A DNA stretch of 29,786 nt from Sulfurovum sp. (GTDB lineage: Bacteria; Campylobacterota; Campylobacteria; Campylobacterales; Sulfurovaceae), in the NCBI GenBank assembly GCA_004377245.1, contig SOIK01000187.1, forward strand, positions 1 through 29,786, in the 5' to 3' direction. Within the stretch, counting starts at the first letter, position 1. Every line of letters starts with the position of its first letter. The notes beneath the pieces were generated by a model. It did not search any database. It saw nothing but the letters and a program-made list of their open reading frames with translations, and had not been told where the DNA came from. The position numbers and the translations under genes are program-made. This document shows positions 8,359 to 15,072 of this stretch, in pieces.

Positions 8359-8792
8359 TTGATCTGTTCTTTGATCTGTTCAAACTTTTCTATAAGTTCT
8401 TCATCTTCACTCTCTATCACAAAGTCACTGCTTGCCAGTTCATTGTAGTAGGGAACGGTTGTGATGTCCTCTTCAACTTTTGCTACAGGATGATACTTGC
8501 TATGAAAGACGACTACCTTATCGGCTTTCATCATCGTACACTCATTATCATGTGAAGTGAGCTGTGTTAATACACTTTTTAATAAATCTCTATTATAATT
8601 AAGTTCCATTTTAAAGCCAGGGTGTGTGACTGCTACAAAAAGCGTCTCGTTTTTGATATAGACAAACGCGATAGCCTTTTGGTACTTACTTCCCAGAAGT
8701 TTGATATACTTCTGGTAGCATGCCTGCTGCTTTAGAAATCTAAATTGAGGTTGATTGGTAAGATGAGACAAAATCATATGCGCTTTTTTCAT
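8346..8792 (-). CDS. DUF721 (DciA-like) family protein, tentative
   Basis: A 148-residue soluble protein of uncertain function. The pattern KAIAFVYIKNETLFVAVTHP followed by GFKMELNYN resembles the small DUF721 proteins of Campylobacterota, a family that includes DciA, an ancestral DnaB helicase loader. I do not recognise catalytic motifs. The open frame extends upstream to 8918, but the ATG at 8790-8792 (MKKAHMILSHL) is preferred: the extra 42 residues are cysteine-rich, unlike a protein start, and run antisense to the lipoprotein gene. A TATAAT box (8799-8804, minus) ends 6 bases before this ATG, which would make the message leaderless. The 3' end overlaps uvrC by 13 bases. Function is inferred by family resemblance only. 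Confidence 0.7.
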   Translation of the reverse strand: MKKAHMILSHLTNQPQFRFLKQQACYQKYIKLLGSKYQKAIAFVYIKNETLFVAVTHPGFKMELNYNRDLLKSVLTQLTSHDNECTMMKADKVVVFHSKYHPVAKVEEDITTVPYYNELASSDFVIESEDEELIEKFEQIKEQIKCNQ

Positions 8793-8912
8793 ACATTTAT
8801 TATAACATCTGTTTGCTGTATCATTATGGCTGGTTGTGGACATAAGACAAACCCTGTTTATGTTGCAGAGAGTGTTGATAAAAACAGTACAGTAACCAAA
8901 CAAGGATTGTAA
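8778..8912 (+). CDS. Small LptM-like lipoprotein
   Basis: A 44-residue lipoprotein. A basic N-terminus (MRFFH) and hydrophobic stretch lead to the lipobox Met-Ala-Gly-Cys with lipid-attached Cys20, followed by GHKTNPVYVAES. The pattern Cys-Gly-x-Lys-x-x-Pro-x-Tyr is that of the LptM (YifL) family, tiny outer-membrane lipoproteins that help mature the LPS translocon LptD/LptE. An in-frame ATG at 8763 would add five residues (MRQNH), but the 8778 start gives the more typical signal peptide. The stop TAA (8910-8912) is directly followed by the GTG of nadB, and an AAGGA near 8902-8906 inside this gene serves nadB. Its 5' end overlaps the start of the divergent DUF721-like gene. LptM identity is inferred from one short motif. 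Confidence 0.72.
   Translation: MRFFHTFIITSVCCIIMAGCGHKTNPVYVAESVDKNSTVTKQGL
8799..8804 (-). promoter_or_regulatory. -10 box directly before the DUF721-like start
   Basis: Minus-strand TATAAT with six bases (AAATGT) between it and the ATG at 8792. A normal start site 6-7 bases after the box would coincide with the ATG, giving a leaderless mRNA. The box lies inside the divergent lipoprotein coding sequence. Confidence 0.5.
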
Positions 8913-10370
8913 GTGCAAAAATATGACGTTTTAATTATTGGTGCTGGTATCGCTGGGCTCTATGCAGCGATGAATATCCCCAAAAGTAAAAAAGTATTAG
9001 TGCTATGTAAAGATATCCCTTGGGAGTGTAACACTTTTTATGCCCAGGGAGGTATGTCTACGGCTTTGAATGAAGCAGATATCCCACTACATGTTGAAGA
9101 TACAATGGCAGCAGGTGCTTATCATAACGATAAAGAAGCTGTAGAGATACTCTCTCGTACCTCACTTGAAACCACGCCTGATATCATTAACAAAGGGATG
9201 GAGTTTGATACGGACGAAGAGGGGAACATCCTCTACACGAAAGAAGCAGCACACTCCGTAGAGCGTATCGTTCATGCAGGGGGAGATGCTACAGGACGTT
9301 ATATGCACTACTTTATGATGGTACAAAATATGCATCAACTTCAAAAAAATACACTGGTGTATGACCTGCTTATCGAAAATGGTAGATGTTATGGCGTCAA
9401 GGCAACAGTTAATTATCAGCCAACGACTATTTACGCTGATGATGTGATTATCGCATCTGGAGGTATAGGTTCTCTTTATGCGTACAATACTAATTCTCGA
9501 ACGGTGAGTGCTGATATTCACGGTATCTGTGTTGAAAAAGGCATAGAACTTTCCGATATGGAATTTATGCAGTTTCACCCAACGGTTTTTGTCGATACAC
9601 CTTATGCCAGAAAGCTATTGCTTACTGAAGCACTTAGAGGTGAGGGTGCACATATAGTGGACGATGACGGCAATCGTTTCTTGTTTGAGTATGATAAACG
9701 AGGGGAACTTGCAAGTCGTGACATCGTAGCACGTGGTATTTTTGACTATAAACGTAAAACAGGTAAAAATGCCTATTTGGACTTTTCGATGTTTGAGGAG
9801 AAATGGTTTGAACATCGTTTTCCAAATATCACACGTACATTTGGTGCATTGGGTTATCATTTTCCTAAAGACAGGGTCTCTATCTCTCCAGCCTTTCATT
9901 ATGCCAATGGAGGTATAAAATGTGATACTTATGGTTGTATAGAAGGGATGGAAGGTCTTTATGTCATCGGTGAAGCTGCCAGAACAGGTGTGCATGGAGC
10001 CAATCGTCTGGCATCCAATTCTTTGCTTGAGGGAATGGTCTTTGCAAAGCGGGCGGTTGATCATCTTTTAAGTAAAGAAAAAATAGTGCTCAAAACACCT
10101 AAATTTGAGAAAGATTACGGTAATATTCTGCACAAAGATAATGACAAAACCTATAAACACAAACTACGTCAAGTAATGTGGGATGATATAGGTATTATCC
10201 GTACCACCAAAGGGTTGCATGAAGCGAAAAATCTCATTTATGATATGAAAAATAGAGAGATTGGACGATTGTTAGAGTTGAGACTTAATACAGCTTCCGC
10301 CATCGTAGATGCAGCACTTGCCAGAAAAGAGTCTTTGGGCTCACATTATATGGAAGCTGATAAAGCATAA
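8913..10370 (+). CDS. nadB: L-aspartate oxidase
   Basis: FAD enzyme that oxidises L-aspartate to iminoaspartate, the first step of de novo NAD synthesis with NadA; in anaerobes fumarate can be the electron acceptor. The 485-residue sequence has the N-terminal dinucleotide fold GAGIAGLYAAMN (10-21), FYAQGGMSTAL, the HAGGDATGR substrate region, MEFMQFHPT, ALRGEGAHIVDDDGNRF, and GEAARTGVHGANRLASNSLLEG, all typical of NadB rather than succinate dehydrogenase SdhA; it also ends near the NadB length. The start is GTG at 8913, six bases after AAGGA and immediately after the lipoprotein stop, so the two genes form one transcript. Stacked inverted repeats follow the stop (10377-10489). Confidence 0.93.
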   Translation: MQKYDVLIIGAGIAGLYAAMNIPKSKKVLVLCKDIPWECNTFYAQGGMSTALNEADIPLHVEDTMAAGAYHNDKEAVEILSRTSLETTPDIINKGMEFDTDEEGNILYTKEAAHSVERIVHAGGDATGRYMHYFMMVQNMHQLQKNTLVYDLLIENGRCYGVKATVNYQPTTIYADDVIIASGGIGSLYAYNTNSRTVSADIHGICVEKGIELSDMEFMQFHPTVFVDTPYARKLLLTEALRGEGAHIVDDDGNRFLFEYDKRGELASRDIVARGIFDYKRKTGKNAYLDFSMFEEKWFEHRFPNITRTFGALGYHFPKDRVSISPAFHYANGGIKCDTYGCIEGMEGLYVIGEAARTGVHGANRLASNSLLEGMVFAKRAVDHLLSKEKIVLKTPKFEKDYGNILHKDNDKTYKHKLRQVMWDDIGIIRTTKGLHEAKNLIYDMKNREIGRLLELRLNTASAIVDAALARKESLGSHYMEADKA

Positions 10371-10376
10371 GAAGCG

Positions 10377-10419
10377 GCTAGTCACTTGAGCTTCCTGCTG
10401 AAGGAAACTAAGCGTTAGC
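10377..10419. repeat. Inverted repeat after nadB
   Basis: An imperfect palindrome with outer GCTA/TAGC, middle strands CTTGAG and CTAAGCG pairing imperfectly, and an inner TTCC/GGAA hairpin. It lies 6 bases after the nadB stop. A second inverted repeat follows (10422-10466: TCAAAG/CTTTGA enclosing GTGC/GCAC). It shares the words GTCACTT and TAAGC with the inverted repeat at 13541-13615, so the two may be related. Confidence 0.45.
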
Positions 10420-10468
10420 AATCAAAGAGGATAAAGGTGCTAAAATGCACGTTTATAAACTTTGACAT

Positions 10469-10489
10469 AAAAGGGGCTTTGCTCCTTTT
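10469..10489 (+). terminator. Intrinsic terminator after nadB
   Basis: A 9-bp stem (AAAAGGGGC, loop TTT, GCTCCTTTT, with one G-T pair) whose 3' arm ends in four T. It is well placed to end the lipoprotein-nadB transcript before nhaD. Confidence 0.6.
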
Positions 10490-10525
10490 GCGTATGGAAT
10501 TAATAAAAATGAAGGATACTAAAAA

Positions 10526-11860
10526 ATGCACGGATTAGATTTAACTACAACATGGGTGGGGATACTCTCTCTAGCTATTTTTGTCATCGGATACTATTTT
10601 ATCGCTACAGAAGATAAATACCATATAAACAAAGCTAAACCAGCACTTTTTTCAGGAACACTTATCTTTATGCTTATCGGTATTTACTATGCTATAAATG
10701 GTTTGGATGTCAAGCATTTACACCACGAAGTAGAGATCCTGATCATTGAAATTGCAGGAATATTCTTCTTCCTCTTTGTTGCCATGACCTATATTGAAGC
10801 GATGATCGATAGAAATGTTTTCTCTACCTTACGTTATAACCTTGTCTCAAAAGGCTATGACTATAAAAAACTCTTCTGGATCACTGGATTCTTAGCATTT
10901 TTTCTCTCCCCTATCGCAGATAACTTAACAACGGCGCTTATCCTTTCCACAGTATTGATTACTATTGACAAAGAGAACAAAGCTTTTATCGTCCCTGCGG
11001 CAGTAAACATCGTTGTTTCAGCCAATGCCGGTGGTGCATGGAGTCCATTTGGAGATATTACAACACTAATGGTATGGGTTGATGGGAAAGGGGCTTTTGT
11101 TGATTTCTTATATCTTTTCCCTGCTTCTATCTTAGGGTGGCTTATCACCGCATTCCTTCTGAGCCGTTTTATACCAAATGGTAACCCTCCATTTGCAGAA
11201 GATGAAAAAGAAGTACACATTTCAGCAGGTGGTAAGATCATTATGGGACTGTTCGCCTTAACGATCGCATCAGCTGTTATTTCACACCAAGTACTGCACT
11301 TGCCTGCAATGTGGGGAATGATGTTTGGTTTAGCTCTTTTAAAACTCTATGTGTACAAGATGAGTAAAGAAGTAAGATATGATAGTGAGGGTGTTTTATG
11401 TCCTACTGTAAATGTTTTCTCATTCATCGCTAAAATCGAAAACGACACACTTCTTTTCTTCTTTGGTATTTTGGCTGCAGTTGGCGGTCTTCATTTCTTA
11501 GGTTTCCTGGAGTATTTTACCGCACTCTATACACAGTTTGGTGCAACTACAGTGAACATCGGAGTAGGGTTTCTTTCTGCTATCGTAGATAACGTGCCAG
11601 TGATGTCGGCAGTACTTAAATCAAGTCCAGATATGGGTATAGATGCACACTCTCAATGGATGCTGGTAACACTCACAGCAGGGGTTGGTGGTTCACTTAT
11701 CTCATTTGGTTCTGCAGCAGGTGTTGGGGTTATGGGTAAACTGCACGGTATTTATACGTTTGCATCACATATGAAATTGGCATGGACTGTCCTTATAGGG
11801 TATGTTGTCTCTGTGGCTGTATGGTATCTACAGTTTCAGATACTTGGAATTGGGGCGTAA
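10526..11860 (+). CDS. nhaD: NhaD-family sodium:proton antiporter
   Basis: Inner-membrane Na+/H+ antiporter of 444 residues, nearly all hydrophobic with about eleven to thirteen predicted helices. Family motifs are visible: FLSPIADNLTTALILSTVL, NAGGAWSPFGDITTLMVW, AIVDNVPVMSAVLKS and GVGGSLISFGSAAGVGVMG, with the acidic residues inside membrane segments expected of ion transport. The role is sodium and pH homeostasis, consistent with a marine or saline habitat. The start ATG at 10526 follows GAAGGA by nine bases. It is a single-gene transcript, separated from nadB by a terminator and from guaA by a palindrome at 11891-11921. No regulator is adjacent. Identification is strong at the family level. 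Confidence 0.93.
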   Translation: MHGLDLTTTWVGILSLAIFVIGYYFIATEDKYHINKAKPALFSGTLIFMLIGIYYAINGLDVKHLHHEVEILIIEIAGIFFFLFVAMTYIEAMIDRNVFSTLRYNLVSKGYDYKKLFWITGFLAFFLSPIADNLTTALILSTVLITIDKENKAFIVPAAVNIVVSANAGGAWSPFGDITTLMVWVDGKGAFVDFLYLFPASILGWLITAFLLSRFIPNGNPPFAEDEKEVHISAGGKIIMGLFALTIASAVISHQVLHLPAMWGMMFGLALLKLYVYKMSKEVRYDSEGVLCPTVNVFSFIAKIENDTLLFFFGILAAVGGLHFLGFLEYFTALYTQFGATTVNIGVGFLSAIVDNVPVMSAVLKSSPDMGIDAHSQWMLVTLTAGVGGSLISFGSAAGVGVMGKLHGIYTFASHMKLAWTVLIGYVVSVAVWYLQFQILGIGA

Positions 11861-11890
11861 TTCTTCTTACCCTTGTTCACACATGCATCC

Positions 11891-11921
11891 CGTCATCCTC
11901 GCACTTGATACGGGGATGACG
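11891..11921 (+). terminator. Inverted repeat/terminator after nhaD
   Basis: CGTCATCC and GGATGACG (8 bp, perfect) enclose a 15-base loop in which a further CGxxxTxxxCG pairing is possible. It lies 31 bases after the nhaD stop and has no long T-run. Similar GTCATCC palindromes are widespread dispersed repeats in bacteria, so it may be a mobile palindrome reused as a terminator. Confidence 0.5.
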
Positions 11922-11985
11922 AACATTTATTTCTATAGTTAAGTTTTTACACAAAGATTTAACCATACAAATATAAGGAAATATC

Positions 11986-13524
11986 ATGAAACAAGTACCT
12001 ATCCTCGTACTGGATTTTGGTTCACAATACACACAACTCATCGCTAGAAAACTAAGAGAGAGTGGTGTTTACACGGAAGTAGTTCCATACCGTGAAAGTA
12101 TCGAAGACATTAAAGCAAGAAAGCCACAAGGGATCATCCTCTCTGGTGGACCAGCTTCTGTCTATGCTGAAGATGCGTACAAGCCAGATGAAGGTGTTTG
12201 GGATTTAGGTTTACCGATACTAGGTATCTGTTATGGGATGCAGCTCATCACTCAACATTTTGGTGGAGAAGTAGTGGCGGCTGACCATCATGAGTATGGA
12301 AAAGCAAAACTCAAGGTAGAGGATAACTCTTCTATCTTCAAAGGTATCTCAGATGATTCTATCGTATGGATGAGTCATGGTGACAGGGCAGAAAAACTTC
12401 CTGAAGGGTTTGACATCATCGGTACAAGTGAAAACTCACCTTATGCTGCTATAGCAGATGATAACCGAAAAGTATATGCCTTCCAATTTCACCCAGAAGT
12501 ACACCACTCTGTAGAGGGTACAGCAATGCTTAAAAACTTTGCTAAAAATATCTGTGGGTGTGACAGCACTTGGAATATGGGAAGCTTTGCAAAAGAGAAG
12601 ATAGAGGGGATTAGAGCACAAGTAGGTGACAAAAAAGTTCTTTGTGGTGTAAGTGGTGGAGTAGATAGCTCAGTGGTAGCTGCGATGCTGCATGAAGCAC
12701 TACCTAAAGAGCAACTCATCTGTGTATTTGTGGATCAGGGACTTCTTCGTAAAGATGAAGCTGAACAAGTACAGGCGATGTTTAAAATGTTAGATATGCC
12801 TTTGATTACGATTGATGCGAAGAAAGAGTTTATGGAAGCACTTGCAGGGGTAACCGACCCAGAGACAAAAAGAAAAGCCATCGGTGAAAAGTTCATCGAA
12901 GTCTTTGCCACAGAAGCGAAAAAACATACAGACGTGAGTTTCCTTGCACAAGGTACACTTTACACTGATGTCATCGAGTCAGTTTCTGTAAAAGGTCCTT
13001 CAAAAACCATCAAGTCTCACCACAACGTAGGTGGACTACCAGACTGGATGACTTTTGAACTTGTAGAACCATTAAGAGAGATCTTCAAAGATGAGGTAAG
13101 AAAACTGGGTCTTGAGCTAGGCTTACCAAAAGCGATGATAGGCAGACACCCATTCCCTGGACCTGGTCTTGCTATTCGTGTGATGGGTGATGTAAATGAA
13201 GAAGCGCTCAGACTACTTCGTGAGTCAGATGCCATCATGCAAGAAGAACTCAAAGCCACAGGCTACTACGACAAAGTATGGCAAGCATTTACTGTACTTC
13301 TCAATGTGCAGTCTGTTGGTGTTATGGGTGACAACCGTACCTATGACAATACCGTATGTATCCGTATGGTAGAGTCTGTAGATGGTATGACTGCTACATT
13401 TGCGCATGTGCCACATGATGTTTTAGAGGGCATGAGTCGTAGGATTATTAATGAGATCGATGGGATAAATAGAGTGGTATATGATATATCATCAAAGCCA
13501 CCAGCAACCATCGAGTGGGAATAA
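11986..13524 (+). CDS. guaA: GMP synthase (glutamine-hydrolysing)
   Basis: Converts XMP to GMP using ATP and glutamine in purine synthesis. The 512-residue protein has the class I glutamine amidotransferase domain first, with nucleophile Cys82 in GICYGMQ and the His/Glu partners in FHPEVHHS. Next is the ATP pyrophosphatase domain with the P-loop [14 protein letters not shown]. The C-terminal dimerisation domain follows, with [17 protein letters not shown] and the end KPPATIEWE, the usual GuaA terminus. Length is normal and the gene is intact. An AAGGA lies about eight bases before the ATG. It is alone on its transcript; a purine partner, purD, is 5.6 kb away on the same strand. Confidence 0.98.
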   Translation: MKQVPILVLDFGSQYTQLIARKLRESGVYTEVVPYRESIEDIKARKPQGIILSGGPASVYAEDAYKPDEGVWDLGLPILGICYGMQLITQHFGGEVVAADHHEYGKAKLKVEDNSSIFKGISDDSIVWMSHGDRAEKLPEGFDIIGTSENSPYAAIADDNRKVYAFQFHPEVHHSVEGTAMLKNFAKNICGCDSTWNMGSFAKEKIEGIRAQVGDKKVLCGVSGGVDSSVVAAMLHEALPKEQLICVFVDQGLLRKDEAEQVQAMFKMLDMPLITIDAKKEFMEALAGVTDPETKRKAIGEKFIEVFATEAKKHTDVSFLAQGTLYTDVIESVSVKGPSKTIKSHHNVGGLPDWMTFELVEPLREIFKDEVRKLGLELGLPKAMIGRHPFPGPGLAIRVMGDVNEEALRLLRESDAIMQEELKATGYYDKVWQAFTVLLNVQSVGVMGDNRTYDNTVCIRMVESVDGMTATFAHVPHDVLEGMSRRIINEIDGINRVVYDISSKPPATIEWE

Positions 13525-13540
13525 GCTTATCTCTTATTTC

Positions 13541-13615
13541 ATGTCATCTTTGGATGAGTTGGTTCAGTCACTTACTAAACGTAAGCTCCTTCTCAACAAC
13601 ATCCAAATCTGACAT
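13541..13615. repeat. 75-bp inverted repeat after guaA
   Basis: Arms 13541-13561 and 13594-13615 are nearly complementary (ATGTCA, TTTGGATG and TTG paired, two small mismatched patches). They enclose an inner hairpin CTTAC/TAAAC/GTAAG (13571-13585). It lies 16 bases after the guaA stop. It is probably a dispersed palindromic element that also works as a terminator. Confidence 0.6.
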
Positions 13616-13665
13616 AAACTAAGAGCAAGCTAGATTTCACAATTGATTTTTTCTTTACTGCTAAA

Positions 13666-14265
13666 ATGAAACATAAAACAACTAAAAACTTCTCCCTTCT
13701 TATTATCACTATAAGTCTCATAGCTTTTATCTACATCTCTGTCAAAGCTTTCGCCATTGTTCAAAAAACACAGATAAGTACCAGTGACGGTATCTATACA
13801 AATCGTGTGACGACTTCTGAAGAGATAAAAGCAAAAGCATTTGAATTAACGAAAGGGTGTCAGAGTGAGCTTTGTGAGATACAAAGAGTGCTTGATTATG
13901 TGACTAAGATTCCCTATAAGACAAACCATTTTCAAGCCCACTCCCCACAGCGTACGATTCAACTTAATTTTGGTGATTGTGACGATAAAAGTAATCTGCT
14001 TATCTCTATGCTGCATACTTTGGATAAGGAGGCTTATTTTGTGTTGGTACCTAAACACATTTTTGTGATTACCCCCATTAAAGATAAAAGATTAGGAGAG
14101 ACAAAAGGACTTTGGATTGATGGAAAGAAGTATTTTATCTTGGAGAGTACAGCGAAGGGATCAGCTGTGGGATTTCCTTTGCATTACAAACTTGATGAGG
14201 TCAATGTCATTGTAGATCCTTTTACTAATGAAAAACACTCTTTTAAGCAGATAGCGTGGAGATAG
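13666..14265 (+). CDS. Membrane-anchored transglutaminase-like cysteine protein
   Basis: A 199-residue protein with one N-terminal hydrophobic helix (about residues 10-30), so it is either anchored in the inner membrane facing the periplasm or secreted. The remainder shows the transglutaminase/BTLCP-like triad: Cys in NFGDCDDKSNLL, His in VPKHIFVI, and Asp in LWIDGKKYFILE. Members of this fold act as proteases, amidases or acyl transferases; the substrate cannot be told. Two further Cys (KGCQSELCEI) precede the catalytic region and may form a disulfide. No clear Shine-Dalgarno precedes the ATG. A long-hairpin element begins six bases after the stop. The gene is flanked by guaA and the converging sixA, with no functional partner evident. 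Confidence 0.75.
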   Translation: MKHKTTKNFSLLIITISLIAFIYISVKAFAIVQKTQISTSDGIYTNRVTTSEEIKAKAFELTKGCQSELCEIQRVLDYVTKIPYKTNHFQAHSPQRTIQLNFGDCDDKSNLLISMLHTLDKEAYFVLVPKHIFVITPIKDKRLGETKGLWIDGKKYFILESTAKGSAVGFPLHYKLDEVNVIVDPFTNEKHSFKQIAWR

Positions 14266-14270
14266 TTACT

Positions 14271-14445
14271 GTTTAAACCCGAAATATGCAATAGGAATCA
14301 TAAAACTAGCATTCATCATTGAATCTATAGCATTTACAAGAAAATCATCGATTAACCTTTGGGTTAACCTCAAATTTTTTGTAAACACCATAAATCCAAG
14401 CATGAACGTTATTTTCGTAATCCTATTGCATATTTCGGGTTAAAC
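14271..14445 (-). repeat. Long-hairpin intergenic element, copy 2
   Basis: Copy 2 of the family seen at 6280-6449, 175 bp, with near-identical ends (GTTTAAACCCGAAATATGCA against its complement) and an identical core: CATCGA 14346-14351, TTAACC/TTTG/GGTTAA 14352-14367, CCTCAA 14368-14373, ATTTTTTG 14374-14381. It differs from copy 1 at scattered arm positions, several of which are compensated in the opposite arm. Its right arm runs into the sixA reading frame and supplies that gene's stop codon. Confidence 0.85.
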
Positions 14446-14927
14446 ATTTTAGGATAGATGAAAAACTGCATTTTTCCTTTCCCCATTTTAAACTTTTTCC
14501 AATGATCAATGGGTAGTTTGAGGGCTACTATACCTAAGGTTGGGACGTTGTCAATGTAGTCATTGATCATCATATTGCTAAGTTCTGTTGTCTCTGGATT
14601 GTGTCCAACTACAAAAAGAGTATCATACATGTCATCTACATCTTTGATGAGTCTGTGTATAGTTTCTGGTTCTGCCATATAGAGCGCATCTATGTATTTT
14701 ATTTTTCCACTGTAACCTATCTCTTTGGCTAAACCTTTGGCTGTGAGTTTAGCTCTTTTGGCTGAACTGGAGAGTATGAGATCTGGCATAACCTTTTTCT
14801 CTTTGAGTGCATTTGCCATTATTAAGATAGCTTTTTCCCCTCTTTTATTGAGAGCCCTGTCAAAGTCACTTTTGCTTTCATCGCTCCAGTCTGATTTGGC
14901 ATGTCTGATAAGATATAAATTTTTCAT
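14409..14927 (-). CDS. sixA: SixA-type phosphohistidine phosphatase, C-terminus supplied by a repeat
   Basis: A 172-residue histidine phosphatase of the SixA branch, which removes phosphate from histidine of Hpt or PTS proteins. The signature LYLIRHAKSDW holds the RHG-type catalytic His9; VVGHNPETTEL carries the second conserved His. The frame is open upstream to 14978, but the ATG at 14925-14927 gives the family start MKNLYLIRHAKSDW. A TATAAT (14934-14939, minus) ends 6 bases before it, suggesting a leaderless message. The last residues, FNPKYAIGLRK and the TAA stop at 14409-14411, are encoded by the arm of the long-hairpin element, so the native C-terminus was replaced or extended. The catalytic core is complete. 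A partner could be the Hpt protein of this window, by inference only. Confidence 0.88.
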   Translation of the reverse strand: MKNLYLIRHAKSDWSDESKSDFDRALNKRGEKAILIMANALKEKKVMPDLILSSSAKRAKLTAKGLAKEIGYSGKIKYIDALYMAEPETIHRLIKDVDDMYDTLFVVGHNPETTELSNMMINDYIDNVPTLGIVALKLPIDHWKKFKMGKGKMQFFIYPKMFNPKYAIGLRK

Positions 14928-14933
14928 AAGTAA

Positions 14934-14939
14934 ATTATA
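14934..14939 (-). promoter_or_regulatory. -10 box directly before sixA
   Basis: Minus-strand TATAAT with six bases (TTACTT) before the ATG at 14927. The spacing equals that at the DUF721-like gene and would place transcription start at the initiation codon. Confidence 0.5.
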
Positions 14940-15011
14940 GCAAGAATAGTAGCGTTTATATACTTTAGTCACCATCACTAAACAAACTTAAAACAATTCT
15001 TGCAAAAAAAC

Positions 15012-15040
15012 TTGAAATATTTAGCAAAATATATTATAAT
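15012..15040 (+). promoter_or_regulatory. htpG promoter
   Basis: TTGAAA (15012-15017), 17-base spacer, TATAAT (15035-15040): a textbook housekeeping promoter, with transcription start expected near 15047. A Shine-Dalgarno AGGAGA (15061-15066) precedes the ATG. No CIRCE or HAIR operator of the heat-shock repressors HrcA or HspR is visible. Confidence 0.75.
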
Positions 15041-15072
15041 CCCCCAAAATATTAATATTCAGGAGAAATACG

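Noticed and set aside
8793-8918. Longer DUF721-like protein starting at 8918
   Set aside because: The added 42 residues are unlike the family, lie antisense to the lipoprotein gene, and precede the TATAAT box that would serve the ATG at 8792.
9162-9578. Antisense open frame in nadB
   Set aside because: Composition and position follow the nadB codons; no family resemblance or start signal.
15012-15072. Heat-shock repressor operator before htpG
   Set aside because: Neither the HrcA nor the HspR inverted repeat is visible; only a standard promoter is seen.
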